Numbered from the stretch's first letter, positions 34,207 through 42,895 are shown. The stretch is DNA of 42,895 nt from a bacterium (GCA_029552985.1 JAKPDB010000030.1:1-42895); one strand, 5' to 3'. Numbers and translations are program-made. Notes: generated by a model not told the origin, from the sequence alone.

Positions 34207-36144
34207 TCAAATCCAGAAAACCACGTTTCCGTGTTTTTTGGCAATAAAATCAATGAAGACCCAGATTCCAGCACATGTGTAATATCCAAGTGGCAGTCCA
34301 AGGAAAAAGTATTTGCTTTTTTCGTATGCTCGGGCGCCACCATACTTAAGAATAATCTTTTTAATAAGCCACGCAATGAATATGGAAAACCATAACGAGT
34401 CCATCAACCATACCGGTCCAATTACAAATCCAATGGGATGCAGTGGCCACCAAAGAAATTGCTGACGCATAAACATAATACCAGACATTACCACCAGCCC
34501 AATACCTCGACATAGCCATCCAATCTTATTTGAATCAGTAGGGTTTTTTATCAGGTCCGCAATGTAGTCAAATGGTGCCTGAGGACCACCTTTGAAAAAC
34601 CAGCTATTCAGGTTGATTCCGCCGTACTTATATGAAATTTTGAGCATAAAAAACATCGTAGCGATGATATTAACCAGAATCGCTGTCATAATAGCCCAGA
34701 AAAGGTATCTTTTTCTTCTGCTAAACTGATCCATAATTTTTAATGACATGCTGCTGGCTGCCATCGGAAATGTTCTCAAATCAGCGCTGTACACATACGT
34801 CAACCCAAGTGCAACAAGTGCAGTGACAGGCATATGTTTGCTTCCCCACATAGAAATCACGATGGAAGACGATATGATTGTTGCAACAAGTGTAGGAATA
34901 CCTGCTTCGCACACGATTCTTGTTAAAACCAGGAAAATGATAAGCGCAAACAGGTAAAAAACAAAACCAATCGTAAGATTAAGTCCTGAATACATAAGCC
35001 ATCCCAGCACAAAAATTGAACCAATAACAAATCCCCAGAATGCAGTCCTGTATGAGAGGATTTCATTTGAATCGTCAATATTGGCTTTTCCGATTGCACT
35101 TTTCCATATATCTCTGAAGTGGCTTCGCGCAATATACAAACTGTATGCCACCATTGCTATCATTGCGCCAGTCCCAAGATGGGCAAATATGGCATATCCT
35201 GAGCATCCATAAATTCCAATGTTTTCTGTACTTGAAATCCCTGTGATATTGAAAACACCCTTAATAATTTGGAAAATCAGATTGAAAAACCATAATGAAA
35301 AACTTACTTCAAGATTTGCCAGATAGACAAATCCTATGACTGGAAAACTCACCCTGAATATGATATTTTGCGTCCCCCTAAATGCCGAGATTGATTGCTG
35401 AAGTCTTGGAGCAGGTATCATATTATTGTATGCGTGCAGTGCCACCATGGTTCCAACAACAAACGCGATACCAAAACCCAGCCACATCAACGGATTTTTG
35501 AAAAATCCAGGCAGATATGACTTTTTACCTGGCTGACCCGGTTGTTCCTTGACCATTTCTGTTGGAAGGATTGTCAATGGATAAACAAGTTTTTCCCTGT
35601 CCATCCATTGTTTTCTTAACATCACTGCAATGCATATCGTGCAGAAATAGAAAACAAGTAAAAACGGTATCCAGAGAGACAGCGGTTTAATCCAGACACC
35701 CCATGGAATGGACATACCTTTTGGGAGCCCTTCAAAAAAATATGTGACTGCGTCAGGGTCTGTCACTATCAAACTCTTTCTCAAATGCGGAACGATTAAA
35801 GTGTTCCATTCATTCTGAGGATTTGCATAGTATGATGGAGCCGATATGAGCGGAAGAATCTGACTGCCAAGCCCCATTTCAGTTACAGAACAGGCAACCA
35901 GCATCATACAATAAACAAGAAGCATTTCTCCTGGTCTGAAAGCCAGTGTTCGTTTTATTCTTTTCAGCAAAGTATTGACAAAAAACACAAGAAAGAAAAA
36001 CAATGTGATGGCTGCAACAGGCATATGGTCAATGGCAAGATAAGAACCAGAATTGATATCCACTGAGACATGGTCGTAAAAGGCAATAAATATTGAAAGA
36101 ATGAGACCGGTCAGAAAAGAGCGAAAAGTAAATACCTGTTCCAC
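34207..36144 (-). CDS. OPT-like polytopic membrane protein (DUF6785/DUF6784 type)
   Basis: A 645-residue protein with about a dozen or more hydrophobic helices. Its N-terminal sequence, with FRPGEMLLVYCMMLVACSV and later MDREKLVYPLTILPTEMV, resembles the DUF6785 proteins annotated as OPT-family-like and frequent in Planctomycetes and Armatimonadetes. C-terminal helices and WPLHPIGFVIGPVWLMDSL fit DUF6784. The function is not established; oligopeptide or siderophore transport is suggested only by distant OPT similarity. I start at GTG 36144, since AAAGGAG is 5 nt before it; GTG 36150 overlaps that site. It is 2 bp after gatA and 6 bp before the heptose kinase, an unusual transporter to find in an LPS/translation operon. 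Confidence 0.75.
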   Translation of the reverse strand: MEQVFTFRSFLTGLILSIFIAFYDHVSVDINSGSYLAIDHMPVAAITLFFFLVFFVNTLLKRIKRTLAFRPGEMLLVYCMMLVACSVTEMGLGSQILPLISAPSYYANPQNEWNTLIVPHLRKSLIVTDPDAVTYFFEGLPKGMSIPWGVWIKPLSLWIPFLLVFYFCTICIAVMLRKQWMDREKLVYPLTILPTEMVKEQPGQPGKKSYLPGFFKNPLMWLGFGIAFVVGTMVALHAYNNMIPAPRLQQSISAFRGTQNIIFRVSFPVIGFVYLANLEVSFSLWFFNLIFQIIKGVFNITGISSTENIGIYGCSGYAIFAHLGTGAMIAMVAYSLYIARSHFRDIWKSAIGKANIDDSNEILSYRTAFWGFVIGSIFVLGWLMYSGLNLTIGFVFYLFALIIFLVLTRIVCEAGIPTLVATIISSSIVISMWGSKHMPVTALVALGLTYVYSADLRTFPMAASSMSLKIMDQFSRRKRYLFWAIMTAILVNIIATMFFMLKISYKYGGINLNSWFFKGGPQAPFDYIADLIKNPTDSNKIGWLCRGIGLVVMSGIMFMRQQFLWWPLHPIGFVIGPVWLMDSLWFSIFIAWLIKKIILKYGGARAYEKSKYFFLGLPLGYYTCAGIWVFIDFIAKKHGNVVFWI

Positions 36145-36146
36145 GT

Positions 36147-37589
36147 TCACTCCTTTGTGTAGTTCTGTTCAATGTAATGTGCAAAACTAAGCAATTCTGC
36201 TTCCTTGAACGCAGGTGCAAGTATCTGCATACCAAAAGGAAGTTTATCAGAAGAAAAGCCAGCTGGCAAATTTATTCCTGGAATTCCTGCAAGGTTTGCG
36301 TTCACAGTGAAAACATCTGAAAGATACATTGCAAGAGGATTTATTGCTTTTTCACCAATCTTAAACGCTGTCTCTGGCGTGGTGGGAGTGATGATAAAAT
36401 TGACCGACTGAAATGCCTGCTGAAAGTCCCTGATAATCAGCGAACGAACCTTTTGCGCTTTTAAATAATATGCTTCATAGTAACCCGCAGAAAGAACAAA
36501 AGTACCAAGAATGATGCGTCTTTTTGCTTCTTTTCCAAAACCCTCTCCCCTGGAATTTGTATATAGGTCAAAAACTGTTTTAGAATTTTTGCTGCGATAT
36601 CCAAACTTAACGCCATCAAATCTTGCAAGGTTTGTACTCGCTTCAGCAGTACCTATAATATAATAGGTGGGTATTCCATAACTGGTATGGGGTAAGCTTA
36701 TTCTTTCCACATGAAAACCATCTCTGGCAAGACAATCAATGATATTGGTAATTCTGTCTCTAATTTCTTTTGAAAGTCCTTCGCCAAAATATTCATCAGG
36801 AATTCCTATGCGAATATTTTTTTTATCAAGAGGTTTTTCAAGTTCCTTTTCATAGTCAGCAACAGGGATATTACACGATGTTGAATCTCTTTCATCGTAC
36901 CCGGCAATAATTTTCATTATGATGCTTGCATCCCTGACATCTCTGGCAAAAGGACCTATCTGGTCAAGAGATGAACCAAATGCCACCAGCCCATATCTTG
37001 ACACCCTTCCATAACCTGGCTTCAAACCCACCACTCCACAGAAACTCGCTGGCTGCCTGATTGAACCACCTGTATCAGAACCAAGCGCGCCAAACGCCAT
37101 ATTCGCTGCCACTGATACTGCAGAACCGCCACTTGAACCACCAGGAACCCTTGTAGTGTCATAAGGATTCAGCGCAGGTCCATAAGCAGAATTTTCTGTT
37201 GAGGAACCAAAGGCAAACTCATCCATATTTGTCTTGCCAATCAGAATTGCTCCTGAATTTCTAAGATTTTCAATCACATGAGCGTCAAATGGACTGATGT
37301 AACCCTTGAGGATTTTTGAAGCACATGTTGTTGGCTGGTCTATTGTGCAGATATTGTCTTTTATTGCAATGGGTACGCCCTCAAGTTCCCGAAATTCCCC
37401 ACGAATGTATCTCTGTTCACTCTGCTTTGCCTGTTCAATGCAACTGTCATTGATATGAATGAAAGCATTAAGAAGTTTATTTTTTTCATGAATAATTTCC
37501 AACTGTTGTCTGACAAGCTCAACAGGTGAAATCTCTCGTTTTTTTAGGAGCTCCTTTATCTGATGCAAACTCAAGCAATGAATGTCCAT
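36147..37589 (-). CDS. gatA: Asp/Glu-tRNA amidotransferase subunit A
   Basis: Glutaminase subunit of the GatCAB complex that converts Glu-tRNA(Gln) and Asp-tRNA(Asn) to their amides. The 480-residue amidase-signature protein has Lys77 in IAIKDNI, then the Ser of GGSSGGSA and the Ser of GSDTGGSIRQPA, completing the Ser-cisSer-Lys triad, and VGLKPGYGRVSRYG. The ATG at 37589 follows the LeuC-like stop codon by one base. The longer frame overlapping that gene is unlikely. gatB and gatC are not adjacent, so this subunit gene stands apart from its partners; another amidase is possible but sequence is strongly GatA-like. Confidence 0.93.
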   Translation of the reverse strand: MDIHCLSLHQIKELLKKREISPVELVRQQLEIIHEKNKLLNAFIHINDSCIEQAKQSEQRYIRGEFRELEGVPIAIKDNICTIDQPTTCASKILKGYISPFDAHVIENLRNSGAILIGKTNMDEFAFGSSTENSAYGPALNPYDTTRVPGGSSGGSAVSVAANMAFGALGSDTGGSIRQPASFCGVVGLKPGYGRVSRYGLVAFGSSLDQIGPFARDVRDASIIMKIIAGYDERDSTSCNIPVADYEKELEKPLDKKNIRIGIPDEYFGEGLSKEIRDRITNIIDCLARDGFHVERISLPHTSYGIPTYYIIGTAEASTNLARFDGVKFGYRSKNSKTVFDLYTNSRGEGFGKEAKRRIILGTFVLSAGYYEAYYLKAQKVRSLIIRDFQQAFQSVNFIITPTTPETAFKIGEKAINPLAMYLSDVFTVNANLAGIPGINLPAGFSSDKLPFGMQILAPAFKEAELLSFAHYIEQNYTKE

Positions 37590-37590
37590 A

Positions 37591-38850
37591 TCATAAAAAT
37601 TCTCTCGGGTCTGAAATTTCACCCTTTATTGCAGAAGCAGCCACTGTTGCCGGAGAGGCAAGATAGATAAACGCATTTGGATTCCCCATTCTTCCCTTAA
37701 AATTTCTATTTGCAGTTGATATGACTATTTCACCATCTGACGGAATGCCCTGATGTGTTCCAACGCATGGCCCACAACCAGGGTTTGTAACGCAACAACC
37801 GCTTTCAAGGAAAATTTTGATATAACCTTTTTTCATTGCCTCAAGATATATTTTTCTTGAACCAGGCGTGATAATCGTACGGACATCCTTGTGTACCTTT
37901 CTTCCTTTAAGAATCTTTGCAGCAATTGCTAAATCATCCAATCTTCCATTAGTACAAGTACCAATAAATGCCTGATTTATTTTTGTTCCACGAACTTCTT
38001 CCACAGGGCTGACATTGTCAACAGTATGGGGTTTTGCCACAAGTGGAACCAGTTTGTTTATATCAAGTTCAACAACATTATTGTAAATCGCGTCGCTATC
38101 AGCAAACACAGGGTTTATTGTTTCGTTTTCACCAACAAAATCCTTCAGATACTTTTCGGTTTCACTGTCATATTCCATCACGCAGTTTTTCCCGCCGACT
38201 TCTGTGACAAGATTTGCGATTGTAAATCTGCCATCCATCGATAGATTCTTTATTGCCTGTCCTGTAATTTCAACACTCTGATAGACTGCTCCCTGCGCGG
38301 TAAGTGTTTTCACCATCAGAAGTCCCATATCTTTTGCAAATACTCCCTTTTTCAATTTTCCAGAAAATACAAGTTTTGTGGAATATGGAACTCTGAACCA
38401 TTGTTTTCCTGTCAGCATTGCAATGGCAAGGTCAGTGGAACCAACTCCACATGCCATCAAATTTAATGCGCCATAGGTGGGAGTATGACTGTCAGCGCCA
38501 AGAATCAGTTGTCCTGGTCTTAAAAATCCTTTTTCAGGCATCAGAACATGGCATACGCCTTCTCCTATTTCCATTTTCTTTATGCCATATTTTTGTATAA
38601 ATTCTCTCATGAGTTTGTGGAGAGAAGAAACCCCCATATTTGGACTTGGCGCGCTGTGGTCAAAGACAAAACACACCCGTTCAGGGTCAAAAATTTTATT
38701 TCCTTCAAGTTCTTCAAACGCCTTTATCACAAGAGGTGCTGTTCCATCCTGTGCCATAAGAAAATCCACCTTTGCAAGGCATATTTCGCCTGCAAAAACC
38801 TGCTTTCCTGCATGAGATGATAGAATTTTTTCTGCTATTGTCTGACCCAT
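37591..38850 (-). CDS. leuC: LeuC/homoaconitase large subunit family dehydratase
   Basis: A 419-residue [4Fe-4S] hydro-lyase of the 3-isopropylmalate dehydratase/homoaconitase large subunit family, shorter LeuC2/HacA type. Cluster ligands are Cys299 in GTCTNG, and Cys359 and Cys362 in NPGCGPC; substrate motifs include GADSHTPTYGAL and FDHSAPSPN. The isomerase needs a small subunit, LeuD, which is not present in the window. It follows the NifV/LeuA-like synthase in the same operon, so together they could elongate 2-oxoacids (leucine, homocitrate or citramalate type). Sequence alone does not fix the substrate. There is no evident Shine-Dalgarno site. Confidence 0.88.
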   Translation of the reverse strand: MGQTIAEKILSSHAGKQVFAGEICLAKVDFLMAQDGTAPLVIKAFEELEGNKIFDPERVCFVFDHSAPSPNMGVSSLHKLMREFIQKYGIKKMEIGEGVCHVLMPEKGFLRPGQLILGADSHTPTYGALNLMACGVGSTDLAIAMLTGKQWFRVPYSTKLVFSGKLKKGVFAKDMGLLMVKTLTAQGAVYQSVEITGQAIKNLSMDGRFTIANLVTEVGGKNCVMEYDSETEKYLKDFVGENETINPVFADSDAIYNNVVELDINKLVPLVAKPHTVDNVSPVEEVRGTKINQAFIGTCTNGRLDDLAIAAKILKGRKVHKDVRTIITPGSRKIYLEAMKKGYIKIFLESGCCVTNPGCGPCVGTHQGIPSDGEIVISTANRNFKGRMGNPNAFIYLASPATVAASAIKGEISDPREFL

Positions 38851-38859
38851 TTTATAACA

Positions 38860-40092
38860 TTATGGTGTTACAGTCATTAAAAGACGAGCTTCTTCTGGAT
38901 GTCTTGCAACAAAAAGCAATTCGTCGTCGGTCAGTGGTTTCTGGGTATGAACATTTGCATATCTGGCAAGTTCAAGAATTTTTCTCGCTTCTTCCTCATC
39001 CTTGAATTCGACCTCAAGTTTGCCATAAATGTTTCGCAGTCCTTTGATACCACTGTATTCACCAAGAATAATCATTCGTCCGGTTTCAATGATTTCAGGC
39101 TCGCCTCTGCCGAGTTCTTCAAAATCGTACAACTCATAATTTCTTTTGTCTTTCAGAGCACCATCCACATGTATTCCAGAGGAATGTGCAAAAGCATTTG
39201 CTCCAACTCCCACCTGGTTAATTGGAATAGGAACCCTGAAGGCATATGAAGCATAGTGGGCAATTTTCCACGACATCGAAAGATTGATTCTTTCATCCAG
39301 CTGATACTTGCCTGCCATTCCAGCACCATATTTGCACGCAAGCAAAACCGAGATAAGATCTGCATTTCCTGCCCGTTCTCCCATACCATTGATTGTGGTG
39401 TTAATATACGCATCAACGCCTGCATCTATGGCTGCTTTTGCTCCTGCAACAGAACATGCCACAGCCATTCCTAAGTCGTTATGACAATGTAATTCCACAG
39501 GCATCTTTGTTTTTGAAGCAAGCTGATAGACACGCTCGTAGACTGTAAATGGTGTATCGTATCCCAGTGTGTCGCAATACCTGATTCTATCAGCGCCATG
39601 TTCCTTTGCAGCGAGAGTAAATTCAATCAGTTTGTCCATGTCTGTTCTCGATGCGTCCTCTGCATTTACTCCAATTGATTTTGCTCCGCGTGCTTTTGCT
39701 TCATCAACAGCAGCAGTCATGTCCTTGATCACGCCTGAAAAATCTCTTTTTCCCTGAAATTTACCCAGTATCATCTGCTGAGATGTTGAAATCGAAAGAT
39801 TGACATGTTCAAGTTCCGGAATATTTTTGAACGCTTCAGCAACATCATCAACAATTGCCCTCATCCAGCCAGAGATTCTTATTGGAGTAAGAATACCCTT
39901 TTTTACAAGTGCCATATTTGCGTTGAGATAATTGATTTCGTGCTTTGTAACAGGAAAACCTGCTTCACTCTGGAATATGCCCATCTGATTCAGATACAAG
40001 TTGATCATTGTCTTTTCAAGTTTCGCAAGGCCAAGCCGTGCTGTCTGCACTCCATCCCTGTTTGTTACATCGATAATGTAAATTTTTGGCAT
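38860..40092 (-). CDS. Homocitrate/2-isopropylmalate synthase family (NifV-like)
   Basis: A 410-residue DRE-TIM metallolyase that condenses acetyl-CoA with a 2-oxoacid. The barrel motifs are VTNRDGVQTARLGL (the metal Asp and Arg of DRE type), HCHNDLGMAVA (metal His pair) and GMGERAGNADL. It lacks the C-terminal LeuA regulatory domain, ending about where NifV-like homocitrate synthases do. Candidate products are homocitrate, isopropylmalate or citramalate. The adjacent LeuC-like gene supports an isomerisation step. AGGAGG precedes the ATG. It lies 8 bp downstream of rplM, which is an unusual operon partner; ribosomal S9 would be expected here. Confidence 0.87.
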   Translation of the reverse strand: MPKIYIIDVTNRDGVQTARLGLAKLEKTMINLYLNQMGIFQSEAGFPVTKHEINYLNANMALVKKGILTPIRISGWMRAIVDDVAEAFKNIPELEHVNLSISTSQQMILGKFQGKRDFSGVIKDMTAAVDEAKARGAKSIGVNAEDASRTDMDKLIEFTLAAKEHGADRIRYCDTLGYDTPFTVYERVYQLASKTKMPVELHCHNDLGMAVACSVAGAKAAIDAGVDAYINTTINGMGERAGNADLISVLLACKYGAGMAGKYQLDERINLSMSWKIAHYASYAFRVPIPINQVGVGANAFAHSSGIHVDGALKDKRNYELYDFEELGRGEPEIIETGRMIILGEYSGIKGLRNIYGKLEVEFKDEEEARKILELARYANVHTQKPLTDDELLFVARHPEEARLLMTVTP

Positions 40093-40100
40093 AAAACCTC

Positions 40101-40544
40101 CTATTTTATGTCAAGCACTACTGGTATCTGTGCCTGGTGCGGATGCTGGGAACCACGATAAACCTTGAGCTTTTTTAACAGTTGTCTTCCAAGCCGATTG
40201 TGAGGCAGCATTCCTTTTACAGCATGTTCGATCACTGTTTCAGGACTTTTCTGCATCAGTGACATAAAGGTTTCTTTTTTCAATCCTCCAAGATATCCGG
40301 AGTGTCTGTAATATACCTTGTCAAACATTTTCTTTCCGGTTAATTTCACCTTTTCAGCATTGATGACAATAACAAAGTCACCTGTATCCTGGTATGGAAC
40401 CCAGCAACTTTTGTGCTTGCCAAGGAGAACCGTCGCTATGTTTGATGCCAGCCGTCCAAGGGTTTTACCGGTTGCATCCACAAGATAAAACTTTTTTTCA
40501 ATTTTTGTTTCTTTATCGGGAACAGGCGTTTTTTGAGTTTTCAT
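40101..40544 (-). CDS. rplM: 50S ribosomal protein L13
   Basis: A 147-residue L13 protein that binds 23S rRNA domains II and VI during early assembly. It contains [45 protein letters not shown], and [19 protein letters not shown], all highly conserved. I start at the ATG at 40544, with TGGAGG upstream; the longer frame would run through the promoter. rpsI (S9), the usual downstream partner, is missing; a NifV-like synthase gene follows instead. It is the first gene of the eight-gene operon ending in pyrG, and has a strong promoter upstream. Confidence 0.96.
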   Translation of the reverse strand: MKTQKTPVPDKETKIEKKFYLVDATGKTLGRLASNIATVLLGKHKSCWVPYQDTGDFVIVINAEKVKLTGKKMFDKVYYRHSGYLGGLKKETFMSLMQKSPETVIEHAVKGMLPHNRLGRQLLKKLKVYRGSQHPHQAQIPVVLDIK

Positions 40545-40622
40545 GTTTCCTCCATTTTGTCCTGAAGTTTTGGTAAAATACTCTTGTAAAATCAGCCACA
40601 ACAGGATTTTATTTTTGCCAAG

Positions 40623-40651
40623 ATTATACACATTTCTTACCTTTGTGTCAA
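40623..40651 (-). promoter_or_regulatory. Consensus promoter for the rplM operon
   Basis: On the minus strand TTGACA (40651-40646) and TATAAT (40628-40623) are separated by exactly 17 bp, a complete sigma-70-type consensus. The expected start near 40616 gives a leader of about 70 nt before the rplM ATG. This strength fits a ribosomal protein gene and would drive the eight co-directional genes to pyrG. Confidence 0.85.
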
Positions 40652-40677
40652 AATTTTATTTAATCCCACTGAATTTG

Positions 40678-40686
40678 TGGTACAAT
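40678..40686 (+). promoter_or_regulatory. Extended -10 of the PHP-protein gene
   Basis: TGG followed by TACAAT makes an extended -10 element 18 bp before the ATG at 40705. The -35 region is poor. It lies back to back with the rplM promoter in the 160-bp divergent gap, so the two genes' control regions overlap. Confidence 0.4.
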
Positions 40687-40704
40687 TCAGAAATATACTC
40701 TGAG

Positions 40705-42606
40705 ATGCATATGAAAAATATCCATGTCCCTAAATTTGAAAGACCAATCAGAATACCTGGCAGAGTAAAAATTACTTTTTCCAGACCGTCTTTTGTTTTT
40801 GCGGGGCAGAAGGCAACACTGAAATTACAATTTCTTTTATCAAGAAATATCAGACCACATTCATCTGTGAAACTTCAAATTGCTGGTGGAAGAAATAACA
40901 AAGGGTATTTCTCAAATATCCAAATTACCAGTAAGAAAGCAGATGGTTTTATCTGTGCCAAATTGAAAAATCGAAATTTAAAAATTTCAAAATATTCAGG
41001 TTATCCAGGAACTTTTATCATACATATTCCTGATACTGGCATAAAAAAAGAAGAATACCTTGAAGTTGTCCTGCGAAATGTTTATTGTGAGACAGCAAGC
41101 ATTTTGAACAAGTTTTTCGTTTTATATCAGGATGAACTAGTATCTGCTTCTGGTCCCCACAGGGCTGAAAGTGTCTGGAACCAGGAAAATCAAAAGAAAA
41201 TTCTTTCTGCCTGTTTAGTCCATATCCTTGGTAGACGCATACATCATATGAAAATACATGCACCTTCAAATGTTTTGCCAGAAAAAAATTTTTCTGTACT
41301 CATCAGACCTGAGGATAAATTTCATAATCTTTCCTCAGAAATTCCGCACAAAAAAATATACCTGTTTTGCGGCAGAAAAAAATTAAATAGCCCAATCAAA
41401 AGGGTGAAAAACTCCACCTGCCTTGAGTTTGAAACTGCCCTTCCAGAGCCAGGAATTTATAGATTGACTATAAAGTATGCCGGAAAAAAATTTGTCAGCA
41501 ATCCCATCATATGCAGTGAAAATGAGAAATACAATCTTTACTGGGGAATGATACATGGACATACTGAAATGTCTGATGGTGTCGGAACAATTGACCATTA
41601 TTTTCATCAATTAAAGAACGAAGCCCGGCTTGATTTTGGTGCTCCTGGTGACCATGACCATACCTGGGAAACCACAGAAAAAATGTGGAAAAAAACATGC
41701 GAAACTGTAAAAAAATGGCATAAACCCGGAAAATTTATTACATTTTCAGGTTATGAGTGGGCAAAGTGGAGACGAAATGGAGATGGAGATAGAAATGTTT
41801 ATTATTTTCATGATGATAGACCCATGTATCGCTCAGATGAAGGACATTTTCCCACACCAAAAGCCCTGTTCAAAGCCCTGAAAAAAGAAAAAGCCATTGT
41901 AATACCTCACCATACTGCACATGGGGGAAATTTCTGTGACTGGAAAGATCATGATGAAACAAAAGAAAGGTTGGTTGAGATATATCAAATGAGGGGAAGC
42001 TATGAATGTAGTGAAAAAATGGGTAATCCCATTCCTGAATGCAAAAGCAACTGGCAACCGTTTAAGATCGGTTATCTCATCAATGCGCTTCTCTCTGGCT
42101 GGAAGGTGGGATTTACTGGTGGTGGAGACGACCACATCGGGCATGCGGGAACAGATTTTCCACAGGGTTCATGTAATTACAAGGATGGACTGACAGGAGT
42201 TTTTGCAAATCAACTTTCAAGAGAAGGAATATGGGAGGCATTGTGGAATAGAAGAACGATTGCAACCACTGGCGCACGGATATATCTGTTTTACACAATG
42301 AACGGAAATCCTCTGGGCAAAGAAATCAACTTTCAAAAAGCAGGCATCAGAAAATTCCATATCATATTTCACGGTACTGATATCCTTGAAAGGATTGAAA
42401 TAATCAGGAACAACTGTATTGTGGCAACAATAAAAGACAAAAAAATGGATGTGGAAGTACACTGGCAGGACAGTACACCAGTAAATAGAATTTTACTTCC
42501 GCCTACCCAGCACTCCAAACATCCATTTGCTTTTTACTACATCAGAGCCATTCAAAGAAATCAAGAAGTTGCTTGGGCAAGTCCTGTCTGGATTATTGGG
42601 AAGTAA
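40705..42606 (+). CDS. PHP/DUF3604-like metal-dependent hydrolase
   Basis: A 633-residue protein with an N-terminal half of beta-sandwich character (about 280 residues, no family recognised) and a PHP-type metallohydrolase domain behind it. The domain contains YWGMIHGHTEMSDGVGTID (His284 and His286), APGDHDHTW, FSGYEWAKW, VIPHHTAHGG, GWKVGFTGGGDDHIGHAG and RRTIATTGARIYL, as in DUF3604 proteins. No signal peptide is evident, so it is probably cytoplasmic, though an internal start would not change that. I use ATG 40705 since the longer frame begins in the rplM leader; ATG 40711 is an alternative. It is likely a single transcript that converges with the oxidoreductase fragment. Substrate unknown. 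Confidence 0.8.
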   Translation: MHMKNIHVPKFERPIRIPGRVKITFSRPSFVFAGQKATLKLQFLLSRNIRPHSSVKLQIAGGRNNKGYFSNIQITSKKADGFICAKLKNRNLKISKYSGYPGTFIIHIPDTGIKKEEYLEVVLRNVYCETASILNKFFVLYQDELVSASGPHRAESVWNQENQKKILSACLVHILGRRIHHMKIHAPSNVLPEKNFSVLIRPEDKFHNLSSEIPHKKIYLFCGRKKLNSPIKRVKNSTCLEFETALPEPGIYRLTIKYAGKKFVSNPIICSENEKYNLYWGMIHGHTEMSDGVGTIDHYFHQLKNEARLDFGAPGDHDHTWETTEKMWKKTCETVKKWHKPGKFITFSGYEWAKWRRNGDGDRNVYYFHDDRPMYRSDEGHFPTPKALFKALKKEKAIVIPHHTAHGGNFCDWKDHDETKERLVEIYQMRGSYECSEKMGNPIPECKSNWQPFKIGYLINALLSGWKVGFTGGGDDHIGHAGTDFPQGSCNYKDGLTGVFANQLSREGIWEALWNRRTIATTGARIYLFYTMNGNPLGKEINFQKAGIRKFHIIFHGTDILERIEIIRNNCIVATIKDKKMDVEVHWQDSTPVNRILLPPTQHSKHPFAFYYIRAIQRNQEVAWASPVWIIGK

Positions 42607-42610
42607 CATC

Positions 42611-42895
42611 TTACAGGTGGATAAACCTGGAGAACATTTCATCTCTGATATTGACGGGTCTATGTTGTTCAGCCGAGATTACTGCTCCAAGGCAACTGGC
42701 AACTGTTTTTGTTCCTTCGATTTCATCTGTTTCAATTCTGCGATCGCTCAAAATACAATCAACAAAATAGCGGATTTCTGCAGCAACATTATGATGGGCG
42801 ATATTAACAGGAATTTTTGCAAAATTGTAGTTTGCCTTTCTCTTAAAATATCTGGTGGAGCACAAAAGAATATGGTCTGAAGTATTATCAGAAAT
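42611..42895 (-). CDS. Gfo/Idh/MocA-type oxidoreductase, C-terminal part
   Basis: The frame is open to the right edge of the window, so only about the last 94 residues are present. Sequence near the end, YFVDCILSDRRIETDEIEG followed by TKTVASCLGAVISAEQ and RPVNI, is typical of the C-terminal helix region of NAD-dependent sugar/inositol dehydrogenases of the Gfo/Idh/MocA family. This would oxidise or isomerise a sugar or cyclitol. The nucleotide-binding N-terminal domain, expected off the edge, cannot be checked. The gene converges with the PHP gene with 4 bp between them. Confidence 0.7.
   Translation of the reverse strand: MSDNTSDHILLCSTRYFKRKANYNFAKIPVNIAHHNVAAEIRYFVDCILSDRRIETDEIEGTKTVASCLGAVISAEQHRPVNIRDEMFSRFIHL

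Noticed and set aside
40552-40615. L13 autoregulatory leader or riboswitch in the rplM 5' leader
   Set aside because: There is only a weak AAAATC/GATTTT arm pair and no recognisable conserved riboswitch core.
1-42895. tRNA, rRNA or IS transposase genes
   Set aside because: I looked on both strands and recognised no tRNA TTC-loop/acceptor pattern, rRNA segment or transposase DDE/HUH motif. This is by eye, so a tRNA scan would be the proper test.

Overview
The window looks like chromosomal DNA from an uncultured, AT-rich Gram-negative bacterium. The Gram-negative call rests on KdsB and a heptose-7-phosphate kinase, which serve KDO and heptose synthesis for LPS. A prepilin-type H-X9-DG protein, an OPT-like DUF6785-type membrane protein and CBM9/PHP-domain proteins suggest the PVC/Omnitrophota/Ratteibacteria part of the tree, but no 16S or lineage marker is present, so the phylum is a weak inference. 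Gene density is very high, most genes overlap or lie within 30 bp, Shine-Dalgarno sites are good, and I saw no classical hairpin-plus-T-run terminator.

Layout. 1-528: 3' end of an H-X9-DG protein. 532-3406 (minus): archaeal-type phosphoglycerate mutase, ferritin, then 3-hydroxybutyryl-CoA dehydrogenase, with a 285-bp repeat (copy A) between the last two. 3527-27550 (plus): nineteen co-directional genes: rsmI, a SurA-N-like membrane-anchored protein, a GAF histidine kinase and receiver-only regulator, then a glycogen cluster (glgC, a GalT/ADP-glucose-phosphorylase-like gene, glgA, a GH57 enzyme, an M14 peptidase-like gene, glgB), an MFS transporter, an aldo/keto reductase, an exported CBM9-PHP protein, a Nif3-like protein, DUF1015, mnmG, a frameshifted small membrane protein, a CoA-transferase and a thiolase. 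27551-27955: repeat copy B plus a nested partial copy, ending in a promoter for a ferritin-like gene. 28444-30749: a REP-like hairpin element, a small exported protein and GTP-dependent PEP carboxykinase (minus). 30835-40544 (minus): an eight-gene operon read as rplM, a NifV/LeuA-like synthase, a LeuC-like dehydratase, gatA, the DUF6785-like protein, heptose kinase, kdsB and pyrG, driven by a near-consensus promoter. 40705-42606 (plus): a PHP/DUF3604-like protein. 42611-42895 (minus): C-terminal end of a Gfo/Idh/MocA-type oxidoreductase.

Functional picture. The centre is a glycogen/alpha-glucan metabolism locus with its own two-component pair. Around it lie gluconeogenic enzymes (PEPCK, phosphoglycerate mutase), C4 acyl-CoA enzymes (CoA-transferase, thiolase, 3-hydroxybutyryl-CoA dehydrogenase), iron storage proteins, and an LPS/CTP/translation operon.

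The most striking structure is the pair of nearly identical inverted repeats at 1406-1690 and 27551-27841. Each starts at the base after a stop codon. Inverting the 26 kb between them would place CoA-transferase, thiolase and 3-hydroxybutyryl-CoA dehydrogenase in one operon and the two ferritin-family genes in another. This suggests a repeat-mediated inversion (real, or from assembly) and a repeat family that does not look like an IS element.
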